Assembly: GCF_014201505.1 (NCBI RefSeq)
Contig: NZ_JACHEO010000004.1
Span: 62,001-126,000, forward strand
Length of the DNA: 64,000 nucleotides
From: Desulfoprunum benzoelyticum
GTDB lineage: Bacteria; Desulfobacterota; Desulfobulbia; Desulfobulbales; Desulfocapsaceae
Direction: 5' to 3'
The notes below the pieces were generated by a model, which ran no database searches, had not been told where the DNA came from, and saw only the letters and a list, made by a program, of their open reading frames with translations. Both the position numbers and the translations under genes were made by a program. Positions 28,761-38,381 of this stretch are shown piece by piece (position 1 is the first letter of the stretch; every line of letters starts with the position of its first letter).

Positions 28761-31700
28761 ATGGCACGTTATTTCATCGACCGGCCCATCTTCGCCTGGG
28801 TCATCGCCATCGTCATCATGCTCGCCGGCGCCCTCGCCGTAGTCGAACTGCCGATTTCCCAGTACCCCGAAATCGCCCCGCCCTCGGTGCGCATCACCAC
28901 GAGGTACACCGGGGCATCGGCCGAGACCATCGAGAACTCGGTCACCCAGATCATCGAGCAGAACTTGACCGGTCTGGACAACTTCCTCTACATGAAATCG
29001 GAAAGCTCCTCCACCGGCAACGTCACCATCACCCTGTTCTTCGAGGCCGGCACCGACCCGGACATCGCCCAGGTCCAGGTGCAGAACAAGCTCCAGCAGG
29101 CACTGAAGCTGCTGCCCGACGCGGTGCAGAAGGAAGGCGTGCAGGTGGCCAAGTCCAACTCGACCTTCCTGATGATCGTCGGTCTGATCTCCTCCGACCC
29201 GACCGTAAAGAACTACGATCTCGCCGACTTCATGGTCAACACCCTGCGCGACCCGCTCAGCCGCACCCCCGGCGTCGGCACCATCCAGGTGTTCGGCGGC
29301 CAGTACGCGATGCGGATCTGGCTCGACCCGGGCAAGCTCAACAGCTTCCAGCTGACTCCGACGGATGTGGCCAATGCCATCCGTGCCCAGAACAACCAGG
29401 TGGCAGTGGGGGAACTGGGCGGCTCGCCCTCGGTGCCGGACCAGCAGCTCAGCTACTCGATGATGGCCCAGACCATGATGAGTTCGCCGGAGCAGTTCAG
29501 CCAGATCATGCTCCGGGTGCTCCCCGACGGCTCCCAGGTGCGACTCAAGGACGTGGCCCGGGTGGAGATCGGCGCCGAAAACTACTTCGCCGAGACCACC
29601 TTCAACGGCCAGACCTCTTCGGGCATGGCGATCATGCTCGCCACCGGCGCCAACGCCCTGGCGACCTCGGACGCCGTTCACGCCAAGATCAAGGAGCTGA
29701 AGCCCTATTTCCCGCCGGGCGTGGAGGTGATCTTCCCCTACGACACGACGACCTTCATCCGCATCTCCATCAAGGAGGTGGTCAAGACCCTGGTCGAGGC
29801 GATCATCCTCGTCTTCCTGGTCATGTACCTGTTCCTCCAGAATTTCCGGGCGACGCTGATCCCCACCATCGCCGTGCCGGTGGTCCTCCTGGGCACCTTC
29901 GCGATCATGGCGCTGTTCGGCTTCTCGATCAACACCCTGACCATGTTCGGCCTGGTGCTGGCCATCGGCCTGCTCGTCGACGACGCCATCGTCGTCGTCG
30001 AGAACGTCGAGCGGATCATGGCCGAGGAGGGGTTGTCGCCGCTCGAGGCCACCCGCAAATCGATGGACCAGATCACCGGCGCCCTGATCGGCATCGCCCT
30101 GGTGCTCTCCGCAGTATTCGTGCCGATGGCCTTCTTCGGCGGCTCCACCGGCGCCATCTACCGCCAGTTCTCACTGACGATCGTCTCGGCCATGCTGCTG
30201 TCGGTGCTGGTCGCCCTGATCCTCACCCCGGCCCTCTGCGCCACCCTGCTCAAACCGGTGACCAAGGGCCACAACCTGGAGAAGCGCGGCTTCTTCGGCT
30301 GGTTCAACCGTACCTTCGAGGGCGGTGCCGACACCTACCGCAACTGCGTCGGCTACGTGCTCAAGCGTACCGGCCGCTTCAGCATCATCTACCTGGCGAT
30401 GATTTTCGTAGTCGGCTGGTTCTTCGTCAAGCTGCCCACCAGTTTCATCCCTGAAGAGGACCAGGGGGTGTTCCTCACCCTGGTGCAGTTGCCCACCGGC
30501 GCCACCATCGAGCGCACTCAGGGGGTACTGGACCGGGTCCGCGACCACTACCAGGCTGCGGAGGAGGAGAACATCGATGGCGTCTTCACCGTCGCCGGCT
30601 TCAGCTTTGCCGGCATGGGCCAGAACATGGGCATGGCCTTCGTCGATCTCAAGCACTGGGACGAGCGCACCCGGCCGGACCAGGAGGTCAAGGCGATCAT
30701 CGGCCGGGCCATGGGCACCTTCTCCCAGATCAAGGAGGCCATGGTCTTCCCGTTCAACATCCCGCCGATCCCGGCCCTGGGCACCTCCACCGGCTTCGAC
30801 TTCTTCCTCCAGGACCGCTCCGGCCTCGGCCATGACAAACTCGTCGAAGCCCGCAACCAGCTGCTCGGCATGGCGGCCCAGAACCCGAGCCTGACCCGGG
30901 TCCGCCCCAACGGCATGGAGGATGCCCCCGAGTACAACGTCGACGTGGATTATGAAAAGGCCATGGCGCTCGGCGTCACCGTCAGCGACATCAACACCAC
31001 CCTGGGTACGGCCTGGGGCTCGATGTACGTCAACGACTTCCTCAACCAGGGCCGGGTGAAGAAGGTCTACGTCCAGGCGGACGCACCCTTCCGGATGAAT
31101 CCGGAAGACCTCAACCTCTGGTACGTGCGCAACGACCGCGGCGAGATGGTGCCCTTCTCCGCGTTCGCCAGCGGCTACTGGAGCTACGGCTCGCCGCGGC
31201 TGGAGCGCTACAACGGCAACCCGGCGATCAATATCGTCGGCGAGGCGGCGCCAGGCCTGTCCAGCGGCGATGCGATGAAGACCATCGGCGAACTCGTGGC
31301 GCAACTGCCCCCCGGCTTCGGCTACGAGTGGACCGGGGCCTCCTTCCAGGAAATGCGGGCCGGCACCCAGGCGCCGTTCCTCTACGCCATCTCCATCCTG
31401 GTGGTGTTCCTCTGCCTGGCAGCCCTGTACGAAAGCTGGTCGGTGCCGTTCTCGGTCATCCTCGCCGTGCCCATCGGCGTCCTCGGGGCGCTGGCCGCCG
31501 TGTACACCCGCGGCCTGACCAACGACGTCTATTTCCAGGTCGGTCTGCTGACCACCATCGGCCTGTCGGCCAAAAACGCCATCCTCATCGTCGAGTTCGC
31601 CAAGCGGCGGTACGATCGCGGCCGCGACCTGGTCGACAGCGCCCTGCGGGCCGCCCGCCAGCGGCTGCGGCCGATCCTGATGACCTCGCTGGCCTTCATG

Positions 31701-31901
31701 CTCGGCGTGCTGCCGCTGGCGATCAGCACCGGCGCCGGCGCCAACAGCCGTCACGCGATCGGCACCGGCGTCCTCGGCGGCATGACCCTGGCCACGGTGC
31801 TGGCGATTCTCTTCATCCCGCTCTTTTTCGTAGTGGTGCTGCGCATTTTCAAACCCCGGCGGCGGGAGGCGGACAGCAGCTCCGCCGTCACCAAGGAGTG
31901 A
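28761..31901 (+). CDS. RND multidrug efflux pump (AcrB/MexB, HAE1 family)
   Basis: The 1046-residue length is typical. N-terminal [21 protein letters not shown]4 [16 protein letters not shown] with the proton-relay aspartate pair DD, and C-terminal [16 protein letters not shown] are hallmark HAE1 elements. It is an inner-membrane trimer that exports hydrophobic compounds using proton motive force. It sits in a tetR-adaptor-pump-OMF operon. The exact substrate range cannot be told from sequence. Confidence 0.95.
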   Translation: MARYFIDRPIFAWVIAIVIMLAGALAVVELPISQYPEIAPPSVRITTRYTGASAETIENSVTQIIEQNLTGLDNFLYMKSESSSTGNVTITLFFEAGTDPDIAQVQVQNKLQQALKLLPDAVQKEGVQVAKSNSTFLMIVGLISSDPTVKNYDLADFMVNTLRDPLSRTPGVGTIQVFGGQYAMRIWLDPGKLNSFQLTPTDVANAIRAQNNQVAVGELGGSPSVPDQQLSYSMMAQTMMSSPEQFSQIMLRVLPDGSQVRLKDVARVEIGAENYFAETTFNGQTSSGMAIMLATGANALATSDAVHAKIKELKPYFPPGVEVIFPYDTTTFIRISIKEVVKTLVEAIILVFLVMYLFLQNFRATLIPTIAVPVVLLGTFAIMALFGFSINTLTMFGLVLAIGLLVDDAIVVVENVERIMAEEGLSPLEATRKSMDQITGALIGIALVLSAVFVPMAFFGGSTGAIYRQFSLTIVSAMLLSVLVALILTPALCATLLKPVTKGHNLEKRGFFGWFNRTFEGGADTYRNCVGYVLKRTGRFSIIYLAMIFVVGWFFVKLPTSFIPEEDQGVFLTLVQLPTGATIERTQGVLDRVRDHYQAAEEENIDGVFTVAGFSFAGMGQNMGMAFVDLKHWDERTRPDQEVKAIIGRAMGTFSQIKEAMVFPFNIPPIPALGTSTGFDFFLQDRSGLGHDKLVEARNQLLGMAAQNPSLTRVRPNGMEDAPEYNVDVDYEKAMALGVTVSDINTTLGTAWGSMYVNDFLNQGRVKKVYVQADAPFRMNPEDLNLWYVRNDRGEMVPFSAFASGYWSYGSPRLERYNGNPAINIVGEAAPGLSSGDAMKTIGELVAQLPPGFGYEWTGASFQEMRAGTQAPFLYAISILVVFLCLAALYESWSVPFSVILAVPIGVLGALAAVYTRGLTNDVYFQVGLLTTIGLSAKNAILIVEFAKRRYDRGRDLVDSALRAARQRLRPILMTSLAFMLGVLPLAISTGAGANSRHAIGTGVLGGMTLATVLAILFIPLFFVVVLRIFKPRRREADSSSAVTKE

Positions 31902-31906
31902 TGTCC

Positions 31907-33310
31907 ATGAAGACCGACAAACGTACCCTTTCCGTGGCCCTGCTGCTGGCGCTCGCCCTCGGCGGCTGCTCGCTGGCACCCGGGTTCAACCGGCCGATGG
32001 CGCCGATCGCCGCGGTCCTGCCCGGCACAACTGTCGCTGGCCAGGCCGAGGTGCAGGCTGCGGACCTCGGCTGGCAGGAATTCTTTGCCGACGCGCGGCT
32101 GCAGACGATCATCGGCATGGCCCTGGCCAACAACCGCGACCTGCGCGAGACGGCCCTCAACGTCGAGGCCTACCAGGCCCAGTACCGCATCCAGCGGGCG
32201 CCGCTGCTGCCGGCCGTAAACGGCGGCGGTGGCTACGTCAAGCAGCGGACCATGAGCGGGAGCGGCTACGCCACCGGCGAGGCCTATTCGGCCTCGGTGG
32301 GAATCACCGCCTGGGAACTCGACTTCTTCGGCCGCATCCGCAGCCTCCGCGACCAGGCCCTGGAAGAATATCTGGCGATGGAGGAAAACCGCCGCGGCGC
32401 CCACATCAGCCTGGTGGCCGAGGTGGCGCGCGCCTACCTCACCTGGCTCGCCGACCGGCAGCTGCTGGCCATCACCGAGGACACCGCAGCCACCGAGCAG
32501 GCCTCCTATGACCTGATCAAGCGGCGCTTCGAGGAGGGCGTGGCGACCCGGATCGACCTCGCCCAGGCCCAGACCAGCCTGCAGACGGCCCGCGCCAACC
32601 TGTCCCAGTACCGCCGCATGGTGGAACAGGACGAGAACCTGCTGACCCTGCTGGCCGGCGGGCCGCTGCCGGGCGACCTGCCCCCTTCCACCGACCTGGC
32701 CGAGCAGGCCCTGCTCGGGCCGGTGCCGTCCGGCCTGCATTCCGACCTGCTCCTCCAGCGCCCGGACATCATGGCCGCCGAGCACGGGCTGCGGGCAGCC
32801 AACGCCAGCATCGGCGCGGCCCGGGCCGCTTTTCTGCCGGCAATCAGCCTGACCGCCGACGCCGGCGTGATGAGCGCCGACGCCGCCGACCTGTTCGACG
32901 GCGACTCCGGCACCTGGTTGTTTGCGCCCTCCATCCGCCTGCCGATCTTCACCGGCGGCCGGCTGTCGGCGCAGCTCGACCTGGCCGAAATCCGCAAGGA
33001 GATCGCCGTGACCCGTTACGAGAAGGCCATCCAGACCGCCTTCCGCGAGACCGCCGACGCGCTGGCCGGCATCGGCACCTTCGCCGAGCAGTTGCAGGCC
33101 GCGGAACTGGGCCTGCAGGCCAACCAGACCTACTACGCCCTGGCCCGGGAGCGCTACGACCAGGGGGTCGACAGCTACCTGGTCCTGCTCGACGCCCAGC
33201 GCTCGCTCTACCGGGCCCGCCAGAGCGTCGTCGTCATCCGCCTGGCGATGCTGGCGAACAAGGTCAACCTCTACAAGGTCCTGGGCGGCGGCTGGAAGGC
33301 AAAGAGCTGA
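31907..33310 (+). CDS. RND outer-membrane efflux lipoprotein (OprM/NodT family)
   Basis: A 467-residue protein from the ATG at 31907 (MKTDKRTLSVALLL). AAGGAG lies 8 bases upstream, whereas the ATG at 31901 is only 2 bases from it. A lipobox LGGC places the lipidated cysteine at residue 21. Two OEP repeats follow, with typical segments such as ALANNRDLRETALNVEAY and LLLQRPDIMAAEHGLRAANA. It forms the trimeric outer-membrane duct for the pump. A strong hairpin terminator region follows at 33339. Confidence 0.94.
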   Translation: MKTDKRTLSVALLLALALGGCSLAPGFNRPMAPIAAVLPGTTVAGQAEVQAADLGWQEFFADARLQTIIGMALANNRDLRETALNVEAYQAQYRIQRAPLLPAVNGGGGYVKQRTMSGSGYATGEAYSASVGITAWELDFFGRIRSLRDQALEEYLAMEENRRGAHISLVAEVARAYLTWLADRQLLAITEDTAATEQASYDLIKRRFEEGVATRIDLAQAQTSLQTARANLSQYRRMVEQDENLLTLLAGGPLPGDLPPSTDLAEQALLGPVPSGLHSDLLLQRPDIMAAEHGLRAANASIGAARAAFLPAISLTADAGVMSADAADLFDGDSGTWLFAPSIRLPIFTGGRLSAQLDLAEIRKEIAVTRYEKAIQTAFRETADALAGIGTFAEQLQAAELGLQANQTYYALARERYDQGVDSYLVLLDAQRSLYRARQSVVVIRLAMLANKVNLYKVLGGGWKAKS

Positions 33311-33338
33311 CCGGGGGACGAGGATCTCGCTGCAAAAA

Positions 33339-33378
33339 CAAACGGCCGACATCCCTGTCAGGGGATGTCGGCCGTTTG
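33339..33378. terminator. Terminator between convergent operons
   Basis: A 17-bp perfect stem: CAAACGGCCGACATCCC (33339-33355) and its complement at 33362-33378, with a 6-base loop. On the minus strand the stem is followed by TTTTT (plus-strand AAAAA at 33334-33338), giving a classic intrinsic terminator for the EB_dh gene. It may also stop the RND operon from the other side. Confidence 0.88.
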
Positions 33379-33430
33379 CCGTTCAACAGGGCACCGAGTG
33401 GTGGGGCGGGATCGCCCTTCCAGCGGCAGC

Positions 33431-34465
33431 CTATTTGAAAATGAGGTTGAAGACGCCCTCGTGGTAGAGGTGGTTGATCTGGGAATTGTCGAATACTGCG
33501 ATACCGAAAGGATAGCTCTTGCTCCTGTCGGTGAACTGGACGTCCTGGGTCTCGACATTCTCCCCTTCCGTCTTCAGCGACCGCATGACCTCGACAGTCC
33601 ACACCCCGTTGTCGTAATGGTTGCGAGCGAGGACATCGGCCCGGCCGCCGACCAGCGGTGAAATCTCGATGCCGGGGACGATGTCGCCGGTTTTAAAGGT
33701 ATCGACGAACGCGGTTTTCTTATCCGGCACCACATAGTACTGCTCGTCGGCGCTCGGATTGCTGTTCATGAAAGCCGGACCGGTCTTGTCGGCATTGGCG
33801 TTGTCCTTGTAACCGCCGCCCTTGGGGGCGGTGTCGTTGCGCCGGCCCCAGCCCGCGTTGGCCTTGGGATCGGTAGTGTTGTCGACATACTGGTCGTCGA
33901 ACATTCCCATCGGCATGGTGCGGACAAACTTGGCGTGCCACATGTCGATGGTCTCGGCGGCCGAGGCGGTATATTTGCGGCCCGGCGACGTGTCGCCCGG
34001 CTCGTCGAGATGGCAGGCGATCATGCAGCCTTCGGTCTCGAAGCCCTTGGTGTTGATGTTCCAGAACATCGCCAGCTTGTCTTCATAGTAGGTATTGTCG
34101 TGGCCGGTGCTGTCCTTGTTGGCCAGTTTCTTCCAGGAGCCGTCGGCCTGCTTGACCCACGGGAACCGGGCCAGGCTCTTGGTCGGATCCTTGTAGCTGA
34201 TCAGAAAGTAGACGTTCTGGTCGTCATAGAGGGACTTGATTGTCACCTCGGTGCTGGTCATCCCCGGATAGCCGTTGCTCGGCTCATAGGGCAGCTGATC
34301 GAGGGTGACGGTGAATGGTGCTGCCGCATCCCAGGCCTTTTCGGCCTTGCCGTCCAATACTACCGGTGACCCGGTCTTGCTGCTGATCAACGTGTTGTCA
34401 GCGGCATATGCCGATGTCCCCAAAGCGACCACGCCGGCCATTGCCAGTATCCCTATCTTGTTCAT
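33431..34465 (-). CDS. Periplasmic EB_dh-domain haem-binding protein
   Basis: The 344-residue protein starts MNKIGILAMAGVVALGTSAYA, a clear signal peptide. The mature part matches the ethylbenzene-dehydrogenase-type haem-binding fold (VVLDGKAEKAWDAAAPFTV, then VYFLISYKDPTKS). CMIACH (about residues 143-148) gives a CxxxCH pattern that could attach haem c, and DMWHAKFVRT supplies further haem-ligand candidates. GGAGG lies 5 bases before the ATG at 34465; an ATG at 34477 is less likely. Family members are gamma subunits of DMSO-reductase-type enzymes or stand-alone electron carriers. No molybdoenzyme gene is nearby, so this is an orphan, next to a two-component system that may control it. A terminator follows. 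Confidence 0.82.
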   Translation of the reverse strand: MNKIGILAMAGVVALGTSAYAADNTLISSKTGSPVVLDGKAEKAWDAAAPFTVTLDQLPYEPSNGYPGMTSTEVTIKSLYDDQNVYFLISYKDPTKSLARFPWVKQADGSWKKLANKDSTGHDNTYYEDKLAMFWNINTKGFETEGCMIACHLDEPGDTSPGRKYTASAAETIDMWHAKFVRTMPMGMFDDQYVDNTTDPKANAGWGRRNDTAPKGGGYKDNANADKTGPAFMNSNPSADEQYYVVPDKKTAFVDTFKTGDIVPGIEISPLVGGRADVLARNHYDNGVWTVEVMRSLKTEGENVETQDVQFTDRSKSYPFGIAVFDNSQINHLYHEGVFNLIFK

Positions 34466-34543
34466 ACTGTCCTCCATTGTTGGCGGTTTGTCCGTTATGG
34501 ACTCAAAACACTTCCCATGATGGGACTATAGGCAACGGCCATC

Positions 34544-34565
34544 AATGATTCCAGATAATGATTCC
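34544..34565 (-). repeat. Tandem 9-base direct repeat upstream of EB_dh gene
   Basis: AATGATTCC occurs at 34544-34552 and 34557-34565 with 13-base periodicity, about 80-100 bases upstream of the EB_dh ATG. It may be a tandem binding site for the adjacent response regulator. This is only inferred from position. Confidence 0.4.
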
Positions 34566-34582
34566 TACTGACAACAGGCTGT

Positions 34583-34602
34583 TTGTGAACAGTACTTCAC
34601 AA
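34583..34602 (-). promoter_or_regulatory. Operator candidate: TTGTGAA-N6-TTCACAA
   Basis: A perfect 7+7 inverted repeat with 6-base spacer between the response-regulator stop and the EB_dh start. It looks like a CRP-type site stretched by two bases (TGTGA-N8-TCACA), so it is not a standard CRP box. It could be the target of the ArsR-like output domain of the neighbouring regulator. Confidence 0.45.
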
Positions 34603-34622
34603 CTGGAACGTACCGGGTTGAA

Positions 34623-35279
34623 TTACGATGAAATTCTTTTCGACAGCAGGTGCAGACAATCGATGATTTTTTCACCTTGCGGTGTCAAACGATACGTTTT
34701 TTCCCGGTTCTGGCTGATCAGATTGTTGGTCTTGAGATTTTTAAGGTGGAAATTGACCTTGGTGTGGTCACTGATTCCGAGGGTGCGGGTGATATCCATG
34801 AACCGCATGTGACCATTGACCGACAAGGCGGCGAGGATCTGCCTCCTGATCGGATTGGACAGGCAGGTCAGGGCCTCGTCCATGCACGGTTCCTCGTGCT
34901 GCAGGTCGAATTTCAGAACCTCCAGCGCCCGGCGCACAGCCACCAAGAGATCGTCCCTTCTGAAAGGTTTGCTGAGGTAATCGTCCGCCCCGCCGCGCAT
35001 CGCCGCCACCGCATTGTCGACGGTGGAGAAGGCGGTGATCATGATGATTTTCGTCGCCGGATATTCTCTTTTCAACAACGGCAGCAGGGCCATCCCTCCC
35101 ATCCCCGGCATCATGTTGTCGACCAGGACCAGGCGGGGGGTTTTTTCCGCAAGAACCTGCAGAGCGGCCTCCGCCGTTGCGCAGGCGGTTACCGTGTAAC
35201 CGTCATCCTCAAGAATCTCGACAATACTCTCGCGTAGGTCCTGATCGTCATCGATCACCATGATTGTTTCAGTTATCAT
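34623..35279 (-). CDS. Response regulator with ArsR-like winged-helix output domain
   Basis: A 218-residue protein. An N-terminal receiver (about residues 5-120) has the DDD pocket, VLVDNMMPGMGG and KPF motifs. The output (about 135-215) is not OmpR, NarL or NtrC type. It resembles an ArsR/MarR-type winged helix (LSNPIRRQILAALSVNGHMRFMD, then KVNFHLKNLKTNNLISQ). That is an unusual combination. The start overlaps the end of the sensor kinase gene by 11 bases, so they form a pair. Likely targets are the EB_dh gene immediately downstream, or the pair itself. Confidence 0.86.
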   Translation of the reverse strand: MITETIMVIDDDQDLRESIVEILEDDGYTVTACATAEAALQVLAEKTPRLVLVDNMMPGMGGMALLPLLKREYPATKIIMITAFSTVDNAVAAMRGGADDYLSKPFRRDDLLVAVRRALEVLKFDLQHEEPCMDEALTCLSNPIRRQILAALSVNGHMRFMDITRTLGISDHTKVNFHLKNLKTNNLISQNREKTYRLTPQGEKIIDCLHLLSKRISS

Positions 35280-36657
35280 CGGCCACTCCCGGGAAAGAGA
35301 CGGTTACCTGCGTCCCCCTCTCCTCGCTGCTCTTCAAATTTATATCGCCTCCATGCTGTTTGATTATAGTATAGCACACCGACAGGCCCAGGCCTGTACC
35401 CTTGCCGATTTCTTTCGTGGTGAAAAATGGATCGAACACCCTAGCCAGATGCTCCTCGCCGATACCATGACCGCTGTCGGCGATGACGATGATAACCCGA
35501 TTCCCTGCCACTGCGGTCGTGACCTCGATCCGGTCCCCCTCGCCGCAGGCATCGAGGCTGTTCAGAAGCAGATTGACGAACACCTCCTCGAGTTTCCATG
35601 GAATCCCCATCACTGCAGGAACCTCCTGCAGCTTGAGGTGGATGATGTAGGAAAGCCGCTGGTGCTGGAGCAGGTGGAGAGCACTGCTCAGGATCTGGTT
35701 GATGCTGATCGGTTCGAGGGTCGTTTCCTTCTCCCTGGAGAAATGCAGCAGCTCCCTGGCGATCCGCGACGCCCGATCGATATTGCGCTCGATGGCCGCG
35801 ATTTTCCGGCCGACCCGGCCGTCTTCACCCACCAGATCCTTGAGCATCTCGATATTCAGTGAGATATTGGTCAGGGGGGTGTTGATCTCGTGGGCGATCC
35901 CCGCCGCCATGACTCCCATCGAGGTCAATTTCTCCGACTGGGAAAATCGCTGCAACTGCTCCCTGATCAACTCCCGCTGCTCGATATTGAACAGTGACAG
36001 GGCCCTGATCGTGAAAAACATGATGAAAAAGGCGCACAATCCCCTGAAAAGGATGATCTTGACCCCGACGACCGGGACCACGACGTCGGAGGGCACCAGA
36101 CCGGCGACGACGGCATAGCCGGTCATGCAGCCGCCGGCGAGGATGAAATGGATCGCGGTGCTGTGGGAGAAAGCCCGCACTGTCCGGGAGTAGCAGACCA
36201 GGCCGATCCCCGACAACAGGGCGCCGGGAAAGGCCACCAGGATTCTGGTGCTGGTGTCTTTGCCGCTGCCGAGATCGAGGTAGGCGGCGAAGAGGAGCAT
36301 CGACAGGGCAAGGGTCCCGACCAGCGCCTTGACGAGAAGCGGGGTGTTCGTCAGGGCCTGATCGCCGCGAAAGGTGATGAAATTGAGAAAAATCCCGAAG
36401 TACAGGAGCGGCAGAAACGAGAGGCTGACGACGGCAAGACGGAAGGTTTTGAAAGTGCTGTCGCCGATGGCCGGAAACAGCAGTTCCAGCAGTTCCAGCC
36501 ACTCATGGAAACCATGGATGATGCCGAATAGCGCCAGCAATCGGATGATTTTGGCGATTCCCAGCTCGCTCAAACGGATATCCCGGGAGAAAATCGCCAC
36601 CCCCAGGGTGAAAAAGGCGAGACCGTAGAGCAGATGGAGAATAAAGCCCCAGACCAT
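35269..36657 (-). CDS. Membrane sensor histidine kinase
   Basis: A 462-residue protein. The N-terminal half (about residues 1-220) has about seven hydrophobic helices and no large periplasmic loop, suggesting an intramembrane sensor. The kinase half has HisKA with GIAHEINTPLTNI (H phospho-acceptor) and HATPase_c with NLLLNSLDAC, DSGHGI and GTGLGLSVC. GGAG lies 5 bases before the ATG. It overlaps the response regulator gene. Stimulus unknown; coupling to the EB_dh protein would fit a redox or electron-acceptor signal. Confidence 0.9.
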   Translation of the reverse strand: MVWGFILHLLYGLAFFTLGVAIFSRDIRLSELGIAKIIRLLALFGIIHGFHEWLELLELLFPAIGDSTFKTFRLAVVSLSFLPLLYFGIFLNFITFRGDQALTNTPLLVKALVGTLALSMLLFAAYLDLGSGKDTSTRILVAFPGALLSGIGLVCYSRTVRAFSHSTAIHFILAGGCMTGYAVVAGLVPSDVVVPVVGVKIILFRGLCAFFIMFFTIRALSLFNIEQRELIREQLQRFSQSEKLTSMGVMAAGIAHEINTPLTNISLNIEMLKDLVGEDGRVGRKIAAIERNIDRASRIARELLHFSREKETTLEPISINQILSSALHLLQHQRLSYIIHLKLQEVPAVMGIPWKLEEVFVNLLLNSLDACGEGDRIEVTTAVAGNRVIIVIADSGHGIGEEHLARVFDPFFTTKEIGKGTGLGLSVCYTIIKQHGGDINLKSSEERGTQVTVSFPGVADDN

Positions 36658-36683
36658 GGCATCTCCGGTTCAATCACGGTATC

Positions 36684-36699
36684 CCCTCCTCACGGAGGG
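36684..36699 (-). repeat. Short hairpin between fructokinase and kinase genes
   Basis: CCCTCC-TCAC-GGAGGG is a perfect 6-bp hairpin with a 4-base loop in the 48-base gap. It lacks a U-run, so it is at most a weak attenuator or mRNA-processing element. Confidence 0.3.
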
Positions 36700-36705
36700 A
36701 AAGGA

Positions 36706-37590
36706 TCAGCCGATCAGGCGGAACTCGGCCGGAATCGCCGGCATCGCCCCGGGCCGGCTGCAGACCCAGGCGGCGAGACGATTGGCCCGGTCATTGATCT
36801 CGGTCAGCGGCAGGCCGAGAAGAATGCCGACGGTCACCATGGCGGTGAAGCTGTCGCCGGCCCCGATGGTGTCGACAAGACTGGCGGTGATGCCCGGGTG
36901 ATCGGAAATTTCCGTCGCACTCACCAGCAGGCTGCCTTGCCCCCCTCTGGTGAGGATGGCCAGCTCCAGGCCGAATCGCTCCCGCAGTTGCCGGAGTTGA
37001 TTCGAAGCGTCGCCGGTCAACTGGAAATAACCGGACAACACCACCAGCTCATCGTCGTTGAGTTTGACGATATCGGCCTGTTCGAGGGAGGTCCGCACGA
37101 TCTCCGGCGAATAGAAGTGCTGACGGAGGTTGACGTCGAAGACCTTGACAGCCTCCGGCGGCAACCGGCGGAGGAAATCTTCGATCACCCGCCGTGAATC
37201 GGCGGAACGCTGGCACAGGGTGCCGAAACAGACCGCGGCCGCCCTGGTCGCGGCATCCCGGGCCGCCTCGTTGATCTCCAGATGATCCCAGGCGACATCG
37301 TCGGGGAAAAAATAGGTCGCAACGCCCCGATCATCGACGATCGCCTCGACATACCCCGTCGGACAGCGATCGGTGACGGCGATACCGACGGTCGACAGCC
37401 CTTTGTCCTCAAGTTCCCGCAGGGCCCGCTCGCCGCGCTCGTCCATCCCGACCGTCGACACCGGCAGACTGACCGCACCGAGGGCGGCGGCATGGTAGCT
37501 GAAATTGGCCGGCGCCCCGCCCAGTTGGTCACCGCCGGGCAGGACATCCCAGAGCAGTTCTCCCAGGCCTATGAACAACGGTCGATCCAT
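36706..37590 (-). CDS. Fructokinase (PfkB family)
   Basis: A 294-residue sugar kinase. It shows the PfkB signatures FIGLGELLWDVLPGGDQLGGA near the N-terminus (split as FIGLGELLWD and GGDQLGGAPANF) and DTIGAGDSFTA (catalytic D) near residue 245. It most resembles fructokinases: ATP + fructose gives fructose-6-phosphate. A perfect AGGAGG site lies 6 bases before the ATG. It could close the loop with the sucrose operon at 12324-16885: sucrose synthase releases fructose, this enzyme makes fructose-6-phosphate, and sucrose-phosphate synthase reuses it. The gene follows dedA by 33 bases. Confidence 0.86.
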   Translation of the reverse strand: MDRPLFIGLGELLWDVLPGGDQLGGAPANFSYHAAALGAVSLPVSTVGMDERGERALRELEDKGLSTVGIAVTDRCPTGYVEAIVDDRGVATYFFPDDVAWDHLEINEAARDAATRAAAVCFGTLCQRSADSRRVIEDFLRRLPPEAVKVFDVNLRQHFYSPEIVRTSLEQADIVKLNDDELVVLSGYFQLTGDASNQLRQLRERFGLELAILTRGGQGSLLVSATEISDHPGITASLVDTIGAGDSFTAMVTVGILLGLPLTEINDRANRLAAWVCSRPGAMPAIPAEFRLIG

Positions 37591-37623
37591 GGGTACCTCC
37601 TGTACAATGGCGTACTGTCCCAG

Positions 37624-38268
37624 CTATTCCCTGCCGGCCGGGGCCAGGCGACCTCGCAGGTACTCGATGCCGGCCGGCATGAACGACAGGGCGACGATGC
37701 CGATCAGTACGACGGACAGATTTTTCTTGATGAATTCTACATTGCCGAACAGATAGCCGAGAGTCGTCAGTCCGCCGACCCAGAGCACGGTGCCGAAGAC
37801 GCTGAAGGCAAGAAAGCGGAGATACGGCATCACCCCGACCCCGGCGACAAAGGGGGCGAAGGTGCGGACGATCGGAACGAAGCGCGCCATCGTCACGGTC
37901 TTGCCGCCATGACGAGCGTAGAAGGCATGAGTCCGTTCGAGATAATCGCGACGAAAGATCTTCGATTGCGGATTGGCAAAAAGTTTTTCGCCGATGAACC
38001 GGCCGATGAAGTAGTTGCAGGTATCGCCGAGGATGGCGGCGGCCATCAGGCAGACGATCAGCACCGGCAGGTCCATGCCGCCGGTGGCGGCGATGGTGCC
38101 GGCGACGAACAGCAGCGAATCTCCAGGCAGAAAAGGGGTCACCACCAGACCGGTCTCGCAGAAGATGACGGCGAAGAGGATGGCATAGACCCAGATGCCG
38201 TAACTGTCCACCAGTTGCGCCAGGTAGATGTCGAGATGAAGGAAGATGTCGATCGGGTTGAATTCCAT
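37624..38268 (-). CDS. DedA-family membrane protein
   Basis: A 214-residue protein with several membrane segments and the DedA/VTT motifs ETGLVVTPFLPGDSLLF (E and the GDS loop) and F/Y-x-R...GGKTVTMARFVPIVRTFAPFVAG. The family acts as lipid scramblase-like or undecaprenyl-phosphate carriers at the inner membrane. AGGA lies 5 bases before the ATG at 38268; ATG 38274 is the alternative. Probably co-transcribed with fructokinase. Confidence 0.88.
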   Translation of the reverse strand: MEFNPIDIFLHLDIYLAQLVDSYGIWVYAILFAVIFCETGLVVTPFLPGDSLLFVAGTIAATGGMDLPVLIVCLMAAAILGDTCNYFIGRFIGEKLFANPQSKIFRRDYLERTHAFYARHGGKTVTMARFVPIVRTFAPFVAGVGVMPYLRFLAFSVFGTVLWVGGLTTLGYLFGNVEFIKKNLSVVLIGIVALSFMPAGIEYLRGRLAPAGRE

Positions 38269-38318
38269 TGTCATCCTGAGGATTGGGACACGGCACCAGG
38301 GTTGGTATCTGCAAACGG

Positions 38319-38358
38319 CAAACGGGAAAGGCCTTCGTCGTACAGCCCTTCCCGTTTG
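38319..38358 (-). terminator. Hairpin between binding-protein gene and dedA
   Basis: CAAACGGGAAAGGC (38319-38332) pairs with GCCCTTCCCGTTTG (38345-38358) with one non-Watson-Crick position and a 12-base loop. It lies just after the binding-protein stop. There is no strong U-run, so termination may be partial. Confidence 0.55.
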
Positions 38359-38381
38359 TTGTCAAACGTCGACGGCAATGA

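Noticed and set aside
30171..31979. 602-codon minus-strand frame opposite the RND pump
   Set aside because: Shadow frame; the plus-strand protein has clear HAE1 motifs.
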